Origin: Bacteroidota bacterium
GTDB lineage: Bacteria; Bacteroidota; Bacteroidia; Flavobacteriales; Crocinitomicaceae
NCBI GenBank assembly: GCA_029558435.1
Contig: JAKQEZ010000709.1
Location: forward strand, 1-42,160
Reading direction: 5' to 3'
DNA length: 42,160 nt
In this document: positions 8,674 to 16,655 of the stretch, one piece after another
Position numbering within the stretch: position 1 is the first letter of the stretch
Layout of the letters: the number at the start of each line of letters is the position of its first letter
Position numbers and translations under genes: made by a program
Notes under the pieces: generated by a model
Database searches by the model: none
What the model saw: only the letters and a program-made list of their open reading frames with translations
Told to the model about the DNA's origin: nothing

Positions 8674-8691
8674 ATGTAAAGAAATATTAGC

Positions 8692-9912
8692 TTATTTAAT
8701 CACTACTTTCTTAGATGCTTTTTTACCATCCGATGAAACTAGGTTAACAAAATAAATCCCTGGTCTAAAATTAGAAGCATTTACCTCTATTCTATTCTGA
8801 CTGCTAGTCATTGATTCATTGTGAATTGTTTGTCCTAACATATCAACGATAGACACTTTCCAATCCCAAACATTTGAGGGTACATCAATGTAAAATGCTG
8901 TTTCAACTGGGTTTGGATAAATAGAGAACAATACTGTTGATGGATTTTTTTGCAACGACAATTGTTGAACACAAATTTGGTCATACACAAAGTCAATGAA
9001 TAAATCATCTGCTCCTACTGGGAAATTACAGTGGCTGTTTCCAGGATAGCTTTTGTAAACACTAGGCACTCCTTGAGACAATGTTCTTTTGTACATTAAT
9101 GAATCACCATACAACATCACTTGAATTTCAAAACCTGGGTTTGGATAAGCTGCTAAGTTAGGCACAACACCATCACCTACATTGTGCATTCCTGCATAAG
9201 GTTGGTCACCTGGCTCAATCCAAGAAGTATCCATAATTGCACCACACCAGCTCAACACCAATTGAGGCTCACTACTATACCCTGCATTTCCAGAGTTTCC
9301 TTCCAAACCACCTTGTGCGTTCATATAAGAAACTAAATCTGCTGGCACCTTGCTGATGTTATCCAAATAAGCAACATGGTCTGCTAAAATTGCTCCCGCA
9401 GAATAACCTCCAACCACAATTAAATCTTCATTGATACCATAAGGATTTCCATTTGCAACTGATTTTCTAAAGAAACGAACAGCAGCACGCATGTCATGAA
9501 TGGCACGAATTACTTCTTTTTTAAATTCCATTTCTTTATTTAAGAAAACTTGTGCATTCAAAGTCAACAAACGGTAGCTCATTGAAACAGCAACATATCC
9601 CATTTTAGCCAAAACTTCACATTGTGCTTGAAGGTCAGATTTATTACCCCCTATAAACGATCCTCCGTGTGCTAACAATACCAAAGGTCTGTCGGTGTCT
9701 GTATCTCCATCCGGAATGTAGATATCTAATTTTAAATTTTCAAGTGTTGTACCATCTTGTTTATAGTTTGTACCATATTGAACATCTGCTGTTTTTGTTA
9801 CAGTGGTAAAAATCATTTCTTTGTAACGATTTCCTGTACAATTCAACGCTTTTGTTTGTGCATTTAATTGCAATGCCAACAAGGTTGTAAACGCTAGTAA
9901 TAATTTTTTCAT
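8692..9912 (-). CDS. Secreted alpha/beta hydrolase (esterase/lipase-like) with T9SS sorting domain
   Basis: A 406-residue protein. The signal peptide (1-18, ending LNAQ) is followed by an alpha/beta hydrolase domain with the oxyanion motif HGGSF (82-86) and nucleophile elbow GYSAG (Ser171), as in the hormone-sensitive-lipase/carboxylesterase group. A histidine in NSHCNF (near 298) is a candidate catalytic base. The last 80 residues form a type IX secretion type A sorting domain (SIYPNPVETAFYIDV ... KKVVIK), so the enzyme is probably exported through T9SS and surface-attached or released. The substrate is unknown. It is the last gene of the pheS-led cluster, 42 bases after the cyclase gene, and is followed by a strong terminator. 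Confidence 0.9.
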   Translation of the reverse strand: MKKLLLAFTTLLALQLNAQTKALNCTGNRYKEMIFTTVTKTADVQYGTNYKQDGTTLENLKLDIYIPDGDTDTDRPLVLLAHGGSFIGGNKSDLQAQCEVLAKMGYVAVSMSYRLLTLNAQVFLNKEMEFKKEVIRAIHDMRAAVRFFRKSVANGNPYGINEDLIVVGGYSAGAILADHVAYLDNISKVPADLVSYMNAQGGLEGNSGNAGYSSEPQLVLSWCGAIMDTSWIEPGDQPYAGMHNVGDGVVPNLAAYPNPGFEIQVMLYGDSLMYKRTLSQGVPSVYKSYPGNSHCNFPVGADDLFIDFVYDQICVQQLSLQKNPSTVLFSIYPNPVETAFYIDVPSNVWDWKVSIVDMLGQTIHNESMTSSQNRIEVNASNFRPGIYFVNLVSSDGKKASKKVVIK

Positions 9913-9937
9913 AAGCTAAATTTTAAATTAATCTTTT

Positions 9938-9945
9938 CAAATATA
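9938..9945 (-). promoter_or_regulatory. Possible internal -7 element before the esterase
   Basis: The minus strand reads TATATTTG, 25 bases before the esterase start, in the only real gap of this operon. No -33 element is seen, so an internal promoter is only a possibility. Confidence 0.25.
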
Positions 9946-9954
9946 AGAAAAAAG

Positions 9955-11049
9955 TTACTGGTTTGTATTTAATTCTTGGATTTTTTGTTGCAATTTAATT
10001 TTAAACAATTTTGACCAATATTTCCCTGTCAAATAATAGGTATCATCTGTTTTATTGTAAGCAATTCCATTCAATACGTCTCCAGCGTTTCCTCTTCCTT
10101 GCGAAACGAGTGAAGCACAGTTAAGCACTCCCAAAACTCTTCCTGTTTGAGGTTCAATAATTGCCACGTTGCTTGTCATCCAAATGTTTGCAAAAATAAA
10201 CCCGTTTGCATATTCTAATTCATTGAGGCGAATAACTGGTTGCTCGTGTGTATAAACTTCAATGGTTTTCACAATAGAAAAATCTTTTGGGTTTCTGAAT
10301 GCTAATCGCTCTGAACCATCTGATGTAATCAAATACTCACCATCATTGCAAATCCCCCAACCCTCGCCTTTGTAGCTAAAATCTTTAGGCAAAATTTGCA
10401 AGGTGTTTTTATCGTATAAAAAACATTTTCCTGTTGTCCATGTTAACTGATAAACAGTATCTCTTAAAATCGTTATTCCTTCACCAAAATGAGTTGCATC
10501 CAAAGCAACTTTGAGTATATCATTGCCCGTTGCTATGTCCACTTTTGCAATTTTACTCTCACCTGCTTGTCCAGTACTTTCAAACAATTCACTGCCGCTA
10601 AATTCTAAACCTTGTGTGAAATTTGAAATATTATGCGGAAAGCTTGCTACAACGTCAAAACCAATTAATTGAGGTACAATATCTGAAACTACACGCACAA
10701 TTCGTTTGTCTTCAAATGTAGATCCATCGTTGGCAACAGCTGTCAAAACTAGGTCTTTTGCTCCAATTCCCCATTTTTTAGAATCAAATGAAAATTTTAA
10801 CGATTCTTTACCTATTTGTTTCCATGTGTTAACCGTTTCATTGCCAATTTGCAAGGTAATTTCCTTTAAATCATCGACCAACGGTAGAATTTCAATTGTT
10901 GCAGAACTGTTATATTTTACCGCTAAATTTTCTTTAAATGTAAATTTGGCATATTCCTTATTTTCTTCTTTACAAGCATTCAATAGTACAAGTAAAAGAA
11001 TGGAAAATAGTGCGATTTTATGCTTAAAAATTTGGTTTATCTGTTTCAT
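9955..11049 (-). CDS. Glutaminyl-peptide cyclotransferase family lipoprotein
   Basis: A 364-residue protein. The ATG at 11049 is chosen over an upstream in-frame ATG at 11109 because it places a lipoprotein signal (ILLLVLLNACKEE, Cys near 26) at the N-terminus and fits the upstream stop at 11051 with a one-base gap. The C-terminal two thirds match the plant/bacterial glutamine cyclotransferase family (five-bladed propeller): FPHNISNFTQGLEF, STGQAGESKI, GWGICNDGEYL, and ELEYANGFIFANIW. The known reaction is cyclisation of N-terminal glutamine to pyroglutamate. The N-terminal part (about 30-135) resembles a beta-sandwich and is extra to the catalytic domain. The product is probably anchored in the envelope and may protect exported proteins with an N-terminal Gln. 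Confidence 0.88.
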   Translation of the reverse strand: MKQINQIFKHKIALFSILLLVLLNACKEENKEYAKFTFKENLAVKYNSSATIEILPLVDDLKEITLQIGNETVNTWKQIGKESLKFSFDSKKWGIGAKDLVLTAVANDGSTFEDKRIVRVVSDIVPQLIGFDVVASFPHNISNFTQGLEFSGSELFESTGQAGESKIAKVDIATGNDILKVALDATHFGEGITILRDTVYQLTWTTGKCFLYDKNTLQILPKDFSYKGEGWGICNDGEYLITSDGSERLAFRNPKDFSIVKTIEVYTHEQPVIRLNELEYANGFIFANIWMTSNVAIIEPQTGRVLGVLNCASLVSQGRGNAGDVLNGIAYNKTDDTYYLTGKYWSKLFKIKLQQKIQELNTNQ

Positions 11050-11050
11050 T

Positions 11051-11425
11051 TTAATGACTTGCTTTTTGAATACTTTCTTGAGCTGAAATGGCGCTATGAC
11101 TGTTAGCATATACCACTTTTCCGTTTTTTACAACAATTAATTGAGGCGATTCGTGCTGAATACCTGTTTGTTGCGCAATTTTACTAGACAAATCACGGTG
11201 ATTTAATAAATCCAAATACAACAATTGAAACGAAAAATCAGGGGTTGACCATTCACGTTCAAAACGCGTTTTTGCCATAGCTGAAATAGAACAACGTGTA
11301 CTGTGTTTGAAAATAAAAGTCACTTGATCGTTATTTGCCAGTGCAGCATCCAACTGTTCTTCGGATGTTAAATCAATCCAAGGCACTGCATTTGCTTCTG
11401 ATTTATTGCTCGAAAAAAATCCCAT
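11051..11425 (-). CDS. ytxJ: Bacillithiol system redox protein YtxJ (monothiol bacilliredoxin)
   Basis: A 124-residue thioredoxin-fold protein. It matches the YtxJ/BrxC family through PWIDLTSEEQLDAAL, then FIFKHSTRCSISAMAKTRFE with a single candidate active cysteine (Cys45), then LLYLDLLNHRDLS and a cis-Pro-like segment HESPQLIVVKNGKVVY. The family reduces bacillithiol-protein mixed disulfides in the cytoplasm; most members have TRCP where this one has TRCS. It lies 6 bases downstream of pheS and 1 base upstream of the cyclase. It implies the organism makes bacillithiol, although no synthesis genes (bshABC) are in the window. Confidence 0.85.
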   Translation of the reverse strand: MGFFSSNKSEANAVPWIDLTSEEQLDAALANNDQVTFIFKHSTRCSISAMAKTRFEREWSTPDFSFQLLYLDLLNHRDLSSKIAQQTGIQHESPQLIVVKNGKVVYANSHSAISAQESIQKASH

Positions 11426-11431
11426 AGTTTA

Positions 11432-12454
11432 TTAAATTTCTGAAGTAAATTGTTCTAAGAAACGTACGTCATTTTCAGAATACAAGCGCAAATCGTTTAC
11501 TTTGTATTTCAACTGTGCAATGCGTTCAATCCCCATCCCGAAGGCAAAACCTGTGTAGGTTTTTGAATCAATTCCAGATGCTTCTAACACGTTTGGATCC
11601 ACCATTCCACATCCTAAAATTTCGAGCCAACCGGTGTGTTTACAAACATTGCATCCTTTAGAATTACAAATTGTACACGACACATCCACCTCAGCACTTG
11701 GTTCGGTAAATGGGAAATAAGATGGACGCATGCGAATAGTGGCTTTTTCACCAAACAATTCTTTTGCAAAATACAAGAGCGTTTGTTTCAAATCGGCAAA
11801 CGATACATCTTTGTCGATATACAAACCTTCGACTTGATGGAAAAAGCAATGGGCACGAGCAGAAATTGCTTCGTTTCTATAAACACGTCCTGGAGAAATG
11901 GTACGAATAGGCGGTTTTGAATTTTCCATTACGCGCACTTGCACAGAACTTGTGTGTGTACGCAAAGCCATTTCGCGTTCATTTTTTTCCACAAAAAACG
12001 TATCTTGCATATCGCGAGCTGGATGTTCTGGCGGAAAGTTGAGTGCCGAGAAATTGTGCCAATCGTCCTCTATTTCTGGTCCTTCAGAAACAGTGTAGCC
12101 AATGCGAGCAAAAATTTCAATAATTTCACTTCTTACCATAGAAAGTGGGTGACGTGAACCTACAGGCTCTGCATTTCCAGGTCTTGAAAAATCAACTGTT
12201 GAAGCATCGTTTTGGTTGGAAGTCAATTTTTCTTTCAATTCGGCATAAAAAGCTTCTGTTTGATTTCTCAAATTATTGAGCAACTGACCAACCTCTCTTT
12301 TTTCTTCGTTTACTACATTTTTCAGTTCACCAAAAAGTTCTTTTACAATTCCTTTTGATCCCAAGTATTTTATTCGAAATGCTTCTAATTCTTGTTGGTT
12401 AGAAATTTTTGAGGCAGTAATTTCATTCCAAATATGTGTCAATTTATCTTTCAT
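11432..12454 (-). CDS. pheS: Phenylalanine--tRNA ligase alpha subunit
   Basis: A 340-residue class II aminoacyl-tRNA synthetase subunit. The N-terminal coiled-coil region contains AFRIKYLGSKG, followed by the catalytic core: HPLSMVRSEI, GPEIEDDWHNF, FHQVEGLYIDK, RPSYFPFTEPS and GFAFGMGIERIAQLKY (motif 3). It charges tRNA-Phe together with PheT, which is not in the window. The ATG at 12454 is preferred because it matches the usual family N-terminus; an in-frame ATG at 12481 would add nine residues. A CTIC-x6-C-x2-C cluster near 265 is common in this family. It is the apparent first gene of a run with ytxJ, the cyclase and the esterase, an unusual set for a synthetase. Confidence 0.95.
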   Translation of the reverse strand: MKDKLTHIWNEITASKISNQQELEAFRIKYLGSKGIVKELFGELKNVVNEEKREVGQLLNNLRNQTEAFYAELKEKLTSNQNDASTVDFSRPGNAEPVGSRHPLSMVRSEIIEIFARIGYTVSEGPEIEDDWHNFSALNFPPEHPARDMQDTFFVEKNEREMALRTHTSSVQVRVMENSKPPIRTISPGRVYRNEAISARAHCFFHQVEGLYIDKDVSFADLKQTLLYFAKELFGEKATIRMRPSYFPFTEPSAEVDVSCTICNSKGCNVCKHTGWLEILGCGMVDPNVLEASGIDSKTYTGFAFGMGIERIAQLKYKVNDLRLYSENDVRFLEQFTSEI

Positions 12455-12644
12455 GTTCAACTCAATGTCGCGTTTATTCATTCAAACACAATAAATATTC
12501 AATTTTAGAAAAAAATATGTAACTTTATGTTAAAATTGTATTTATTTAGTGACGTATTTTTGATTACGAAATTAAGAAATATCTCTTCAAATAATGCGTA
12601 GATTGTAAAAATTAGTTTAACTTTAGGCTCTTGTTATTAATACA

Positions 12645-13022
12645 ATGAAAACATTAAAAAGCATCTTACCAATAGTAACTATTTTATTATCAGTTACTTT
12701 ACTTTATTCTTGCAAGGACAAAACACCTTCTGTAGCCAAAATTTTTGTACGCAGTAATAGCAATGAACTTTTGCAAGATGCACGTGTTGTTATCATTGCT
12801 GACATCTCAAAAAACGATTCAGACATTGAATACGTAGATACATTAATGACTAACAGTTCTGGTTTTGCTGAATTTAACTTGCAAGATTATTACAATCAAG
12901 TTGGCAAAGAAGTTACAGTTGCTACATTTGATGTAATTTGCAAAAAAGCAGAATTGACAGGTGAAGATGAAATTCGCACGCGTATTCACACAACTGCTGT
13001 TGAAACTATATATGTAAAATAA
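12645..13022 (+). CDS. Small lipoprotein, carboxypeptidase-regulatory-like fold possible
   Basis: A 125-residue protein with a lipoprotein signal (LLSVTLLYSCKDK, Cys23). The mature domain has a pattern typical of small beta-sandwich modules: AKIFVRSNSNELLQDARVVI, then TNSSGFAEFNL. Alignment by eye to the next gene shows the same order of motifs ([IV]A[EK]I.V, ...A.V..., TNS.G.A.FN), so the two are paralogues from tandem duplication. I do not recognise a named family, and no catalytic residues are evident. The gene pair is 17 bases apart, ends at a strong terminator and converges on glnA. Confidence 0.75.
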   Translation: MKTLKSILPIVTILLSVTLLYSCKDKTPSVAKIFVRSNSNELLQDARVVIIADISKNDSDIEYVDTLMTNSSGFAEFNLQDYYNQVGKEVTVATFDVICKKAELTGEDEIRTRIHTTAVETIYVK

Positions 13023-13039
13023 CTTTAAAATTGAAGAAC

Positions 13040-13411
13040 ATGAAAAATGCACTTAAAAAAGCTGGTTTGTTTAGTTTAATGCTCACTTTTGTTGCATTTA
13101 CTAACTTGGGGTGTAGAAAGAAAAAAGATACGATTGCTGAAATCACCGTTAAAAATTCTGCTGGTGCAGTTGTTTCTGGTGCAAGCGTTCGTCTTTTCCC
13201 TGTTCCAACACAGCAAGGTACTTTATTATGGGAGTTTGAAACTACAACCAATTCTGACGGAGTTGCTAGCTTTAACTTCAACGACATTTATCAATTGGGA
13301 CAAGCTGGTGTTGTGGTTGCAAACATCGAAGCAACAGCTAACGGAACAACTGGTAAAGGGGTTATAAAAGTAGATCAAGAAACAACTTCTACAGCAACTG
13401 TATTCTTATAG
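13040..13411 (+). CDS. Small lipoprotein, paralogue of the preceding gene
   Basis: A 123-residue protein. The ATG at 13040 is taken rather than the in-frame TTG at 13031. The signal region ends FTNLGCRKKK, a weak lipobox (Asn at -3) but with a well-placed Cys. The mature part reads AEITVKNSAGAVVSGASVRLF, then TNSDGVASFNFND, like the preceding lipoprotein and like carboxypeptidase-regulatory or Ig-like adaptor modules. The function is unknown. Divergence from its neighbour is substantial, so the duplication is old. Confidence 0.75.
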   Translation: MKNALKKAGLFSLMLTFVAFTNLGCRKKKDTIAEITVKNSAGAVVSGASVRLFPVPTQQGTLLWEFETTTNSDGVASFNFNDIYQLGQAGVVVANIEATANGTTGKGVIKVDQETTSTATVFL

Positions 13412-13432
13412 GAAACAATAATTCAAAATAGT

Positions 13433-13465
13433 AAATCCGACTCTATTCAGGGTCGGATTTTTTAT
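13433..13465 (+). terminator. Rho-independent terminator of the lipoprotein pair
   Basis: AAATCCGAC (13433-13441) pairs perfectly with GTCGGATTT (13452-13460) around a 10-base loop. The T run from 13458 onward completes it, 21 bases after the second lipoprotein stop. Confidence 0.85.
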
Positions 13466-13542
13466 TGCTAAACAATACAAAATTCTTAAATCAATGTTGT
13501 TGGGATAAGAACACAAAAACGCTATCTTTTCCAAAATAAGAC

Positions 13543-13579
13543 ATAAAAAAAGCGGATGAATCAATCAATTCATCCGCTT
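13543..13579 (-). terminator. Rho-independent terminator of the type III glutamine synthetase
   Basis: An 11-bp perfect stem (13550-13560 with 13569-13579, 8-base loop) is followed on the minus strand by a U run (13551-13545). It lies 22 bases downstream of the glutamine synthetase stop. Confidence 0.88.
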
Positions 13580-13601
13580 GCTTTTCTGTTAAATGAAGCA
13601 A

Positions 13602-15788
13602 TTACTTAGTAAACAACATTTCGCTGATTTTTGGTAACGGCCACAATTCATCTTCAATCAACAACTCTAATTTATCAGCGTGATAACGAATTTTGTCAAA
13701 GTGAACTTTTACTGTATCGCAATATGCAAATGCACGTTTGTGGTAATCTTCAATTTTATTTGCCACCTTGCGTGCCTCCAACATTTCAAAATTTAACGAT
13801 ATCAAACTGTTCAAATGTGTTGCAATTTTTTCGATGATTTTAATTTGAGAAGCAGCGGCTTCTTTACCAGCTTTTTCGCCAAGCAATTCTTTTAATTCAC
13901 GCACGTTTAACAACAATTTGTTTTGGTATTCAACTGCTGCTGGTAAGATTTGATTTTGCGACAACTCGTTCAAAATACGTGATTCAATTTGCACTTTCAT
14001 CACATAACTTTCATACTCGTTTTCTTGACGTGCCAACAACTCTCTTTTTGACAACACTTCCATTTCTTCAAACAAGTCAGACACCCACTTTTCACCCCAA
14101 ACTTCAAGTGCTTTTGGTGTATCTTTATGGTTAGATAATCCGCGTTTTGCAGCTTCTTTCACCCATTCTTCACCATAACCATTTCCTTCAAAACGGATTT
14201 TTTTAGACTCTTTGATTAATTTTTGAAGTTCTTTTAAAATCGCTTCGTCTTTACCATCACCTTTTTCAATACGTTTATCAACTGCAATTTTAAATTCTTT
14301 CAATTGTTTTGCCATAATGGTATTCATCACAAACATAGGATGCCCACAGTTTGCAGAAGAACCAACGCCTCTAATCTCAAATTTATTTCCAGTAAAGGCA
14401 ACTGGCGAAGTTCTATTTCTATCAGTATTGTCCAACAAAATTTGTGGAATTTTACCAATATTTAATTTCAACTCTGTTTTTGCTTCAGGCGTCATTTTAC
14501 CAGCCTTGATGTTTTTCTCCAATTCATCCAACAAATCGTTCATGTATGTCCCGATAAACATGGAGATGATTGCAGGCGGTGCTTCGTTGGCTCCCAAACG
14601 GTAATCATTTGTTGACGATGCAATGGATGCTCTTAACAAATCTGCATTATCATGAACCGCTTTAATGGTGTTCACAAAAAAGGTAATAAATTGTAAGTTG
14701 GATTTTGGATTTTTTCCTGGTGCCAATAAGTTAACACCTGTGTTGGTGCTTAACGACCAGTTATTGTGTTTTCCAGAACCATTTACCCCAGCAAACGGTT
14801 TTTCGTGGAACAACACTCTAAAATCGTGTTTGATAGCAACTTTATTCATAATATCCATCAACAATTGGTTGTGGTCATTTGCTAAGTTACACTCTTCAAA
14901 AATTGGTGCACATTCAAATTGGTTTGGAGCCACCTCGTTGTGACGGGTTGTAACAGGAATTCCTAAACGTACAGATTCAGTTTCAAACTCACGCATAAAA
15001 GCTGTAACACGTGATGGAATCGTTCCAAAATAATGATCATCTAATTGTTGTCCTTTAGCAGAAATTTGTCCAAACAAAGCTCTACCTGTCATCATAATAT
15101 CCGGACGTGCATTGTAATAAGCCTGATCAATCAAAAAGTATTCTTGCTCCCAACCTAAAGTTGCTACAACTTTTGTAACATTTTTATCAAAATACTGACA
15201 AACATCTACTGCTGCTTTTTCAACTGCGTGCAATGCTTTCAATAATGGCATTTTAAAGTCAAGCGATTCACCTGTGTAGGAAATAAATACACATGGAATA
15301 CACAACGTTTTACCGATTACAAACGCAGGAGAAGATGGGTCCCATGCTGTGTAACCTCTCGCTTCAAATGTATTTCTAATCCCACCATTTGGAAACGACG
15401 ATGCGTCAGGTTCTTGCTGTACCAACATATCTCCATCAAAACGCTCAATTGCTCTACCGTGTCCAACTGGTTTAAAAAAGGCATCGTGTTTTTCAGCTGT
15501 TGAACCTGTCAACGGTTGAAACCAGTGCGTGTAATGTGTTGCTCCTTTAGTTAACGCCCAATCTTTCATCGCCGAAGCAACTTGATCAGCCATTCTTCTA
15601 TCCAAACGTGCTCCTGTTTCAATTGACTCAATCAATTGTTTGTAAGCATCGCTTGGTAAATACTCGCGCATTACTTCTTGATGAAACACATTTTCACCAA
15701 AAATATCTGCAATTTTTCCCTCATAAGTAATTGGTTTAGGAGCTCTATGAGCAACCTCTAAATTAGCCTGTTTTCTTTTAGATGCCAT
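13602..15788 (-). CDS. glnN: Glutamine synthetase type III
   Basis: A 728-residue protein, the length of GSIII enzymes and much longer than GSI or GSII. It makes glutamine from glutamate, ammonia and ATP. Diagnostic segments are FGENVFHQEVMREYLP near the N-terminus, GWEQEYFLID (metal-binding glutamates), the GSIII-type EVAPNQFECAPIFEE (about 283-297), KPFAGVNGSGKHNNWS and RTSPVAFTGNKFEIR. The GSIII-specific C-terminal helical region is present (about 560-728). There is no adenylylation motif of GSI. The gene is monocistronic, with its own terminator, and shares its upstream region with grpE-dnaJ, where TGACA-type inverted repeats lie. Confidence 0.95.
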   Translation of the reverse strand: MASKRKQANLEVAHRAPKPITYEGKIADIFGENVFHQEVMREYLPSDAYKQLIESIETGARLDRRMADQVASAMKDWALTKGATHYTHWFQPLTGSTAEKHDAFFKPVGHGRAIERFDGDMLVQQEPDASSFPNGGIRNTFEARGYTAWDPSSPAFVIGKTLCIPCVFISYTGESLDFKMPLLKALHAVEKAAVDVCQYFDKNVTKVVATLGWEQEYFLIDQAYYNARPDIMMTGRALFGQISAKGQQLDDHYFGTIPSRVTAFMREFETESVRLGIPVTTRHNEVAPNQFECAPIFEECNLANDHNQLLMDIMNKVAIKHDFRVLFHEKPFAGVNGSGKHNNWSLSTNTGVNLLAPGKNPKSNLQFITFFVNTIKAVHDNADLLRASIASSTNDYRLGANEAPPAIISMFIGTYMNDLLDELEKNIKAGKMTPEAKTELKLNIGKIPQILLDNTDRNRTSPVAFTGNKFEIRGVGSSANCGHPMFVMNTIMAKQLKEFKIAVDKRIEKGDGKDEAILKELQKLIKESKKIRFEGNGYGEEWVKEAAKRGLSNHKDTPKALEVWGEKWVSDLFEEMEVLSKRELLARQENEYESYVMKVQIESRILNELSQNQILPAAVEYQNKLLLNVRELKELLGEKAGKEAAASQIKIIEKIATHLNSLISLNFEMLEARKVANKIEDYHKRAFAYCDTVKVHFDKIRYHADKLELLIEDELWPLPKISEMLFTK

Positions 15789-15981
15789 AAACTATATTTT
15801 TTTTGGCAAAAATAAATCAAAATAAAATATAAACTCATAAAATAATCATTTTTTTATTATGACCCCCTATTTTTTTCACCATAAATCATATTTTTATATA
15901 GTTTTTCAACATACACCCCCTTTTTTTTAGTGTATTTTTATTTTTTTATAAAATATCTAGACTTGTTACTGGAAATTTTAA

Positions 15982-16036
15982 TTGTCAATATGACAAGACA
16001 AACATCCAATAAATGACACAAATACTGTCATAGTGT
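15982..16036. promoter_or_regulatory. Cluster of TGACA/TGTCA half-sites, candidate operator
   Basis: TTGTCA-ATA-TGACAA (15982-15996) is a perfect 6-base inverted repeat with a 3-base spacer. ATGACA (16013-16018) and TGTCAT (16026-16031) form a second perfect inverted repeat with a 7-base spacer, and a further GTGTC follows at 16033-16037. Four or five copies of one half-site in about 55 bp upstream of grpE suggest an operator. I cannot name the regulator; it does not match the CIRCE heat-shock element. Confidence 0.5.
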
Positions 16037-16060
16037 CCGAAAAATGAGAATGGCAAGTTA

Positions 16061-16089
16061 TTTGACCACTCTCAACCAGTTAATTTTGG
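16061..16089 (+). promoter_or_regulatory. Candidate promoter of grpE-dnaJ
   Basis: TTTG (16061-16064), 17 bases, then TAATTTTG (16082-16089) form a full Bacteroidota -33/-7 pair. The ATG is only 7 bases after the -7 box, so the predicted mRNA would be nearly leaderless. Confidence 0.5.
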
Positions 16090-16096
16090 GTTAATT

Positions 16097-16645
16097 ATGG
16101 CACATAAAGAAGAAAACAAAGACGAATTGAAGCAAGAGGAAATCAACGATTCTACGCAAGAGCAATCTGTTGAGCAAGAAGAAGTAACAACTGAAGCAGC
16201 ACAAGAATTGACTGCTGAGGATAAATACAACGAGTTAAACGATCGTTTTTTACGTCTTTATGCGGAATTTGATAATTACCGCAGAAGAACCAATAAAGAG
16301 AAATTGGACATTATTTCCAATGCCAATGAAAAATTATTGGTGGATTTAATTGCGTCGTTAGATGATTTTGAACGTGCGATTGAAAACAATGAAAAATCGG
16401 ACGACATAGATGCGATTAAAGAAGGGTTTAAATTGATTTATAATAAATTCAAATCTACATTAGAAGCAAAAGGATTGAAAGAAATGCATGCCAAAGGCGA
16501 AGATTTTAACAGTGATATTCACGAGGCAATTGCCAACATTCCTGCAGATGAAAACATGAAAGGAAAAGTGATTGACAATGTAGAAAAAGGATATTACTTG
16601 AACGATAAAGTAATTCGTTTTGCTAAAGTTGTAGTTGGTCAATAA
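16097..16645 (+). CDS. grpE: Nucleotide exchange factor GrpE
   Basis: A 182-residue protein with an acidic, low-complexity N-terminus (1-40, many Glu/Gln), a long coiled coil, and the GrpE core: [37 protein letters not shown], and a beta-domain with HEAIANIP and [26 protein letters not shown]. GrpE releases ADP from DnaK in the heat-shock chaperone cycle. dnaJ begins 10 bases after its stop, so the two are one operon; dnaK is not in the window. Confidence 0.95.
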   Translation: MAHKEENKDELKQEEINDSTQEQSVEQEEVTTEAAQELTAEDKYNELNDRFLRLYAEFDNYRRRTNKEKLDIISNANEKLLVDLIASLDDFERAIENNEKSDDIDAIKEGFKLIYNKFKSTLEAKGLKEMHAKGEDFNSDIHEAIANIPADENMKGKVIDNVEKGYYLNDKVIRFAKVVVGQ

Positions 16646-16655
16646 GACAAACAGT

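Larger units (their letters stand above)
15789..16096. other. Intergenic region between divergent glnN and grpE
   Basis: A 308-bp stretch without a gene. The half next to glnN is extremely AT-rich with homopolymer runs, including two blocks of C runs followed by T runs (about 15861-15875 and 15914-15929). A TATTTTTG -7-like box on the minus strand lies at 15814-15807. The half next to grpE carries the TGACA inverted repeats and a consensus promoter, annotated separately. Confidence 0.6.

Noticed and set aside
15861..15930. C-run/T-run blocks between glnN and grpE, considered as a riboswitch or G-quadruplex
   Set aside because: The C runs are too few and widely spaced for a quadruplex, and no conserved riboswitch core is recognisable.
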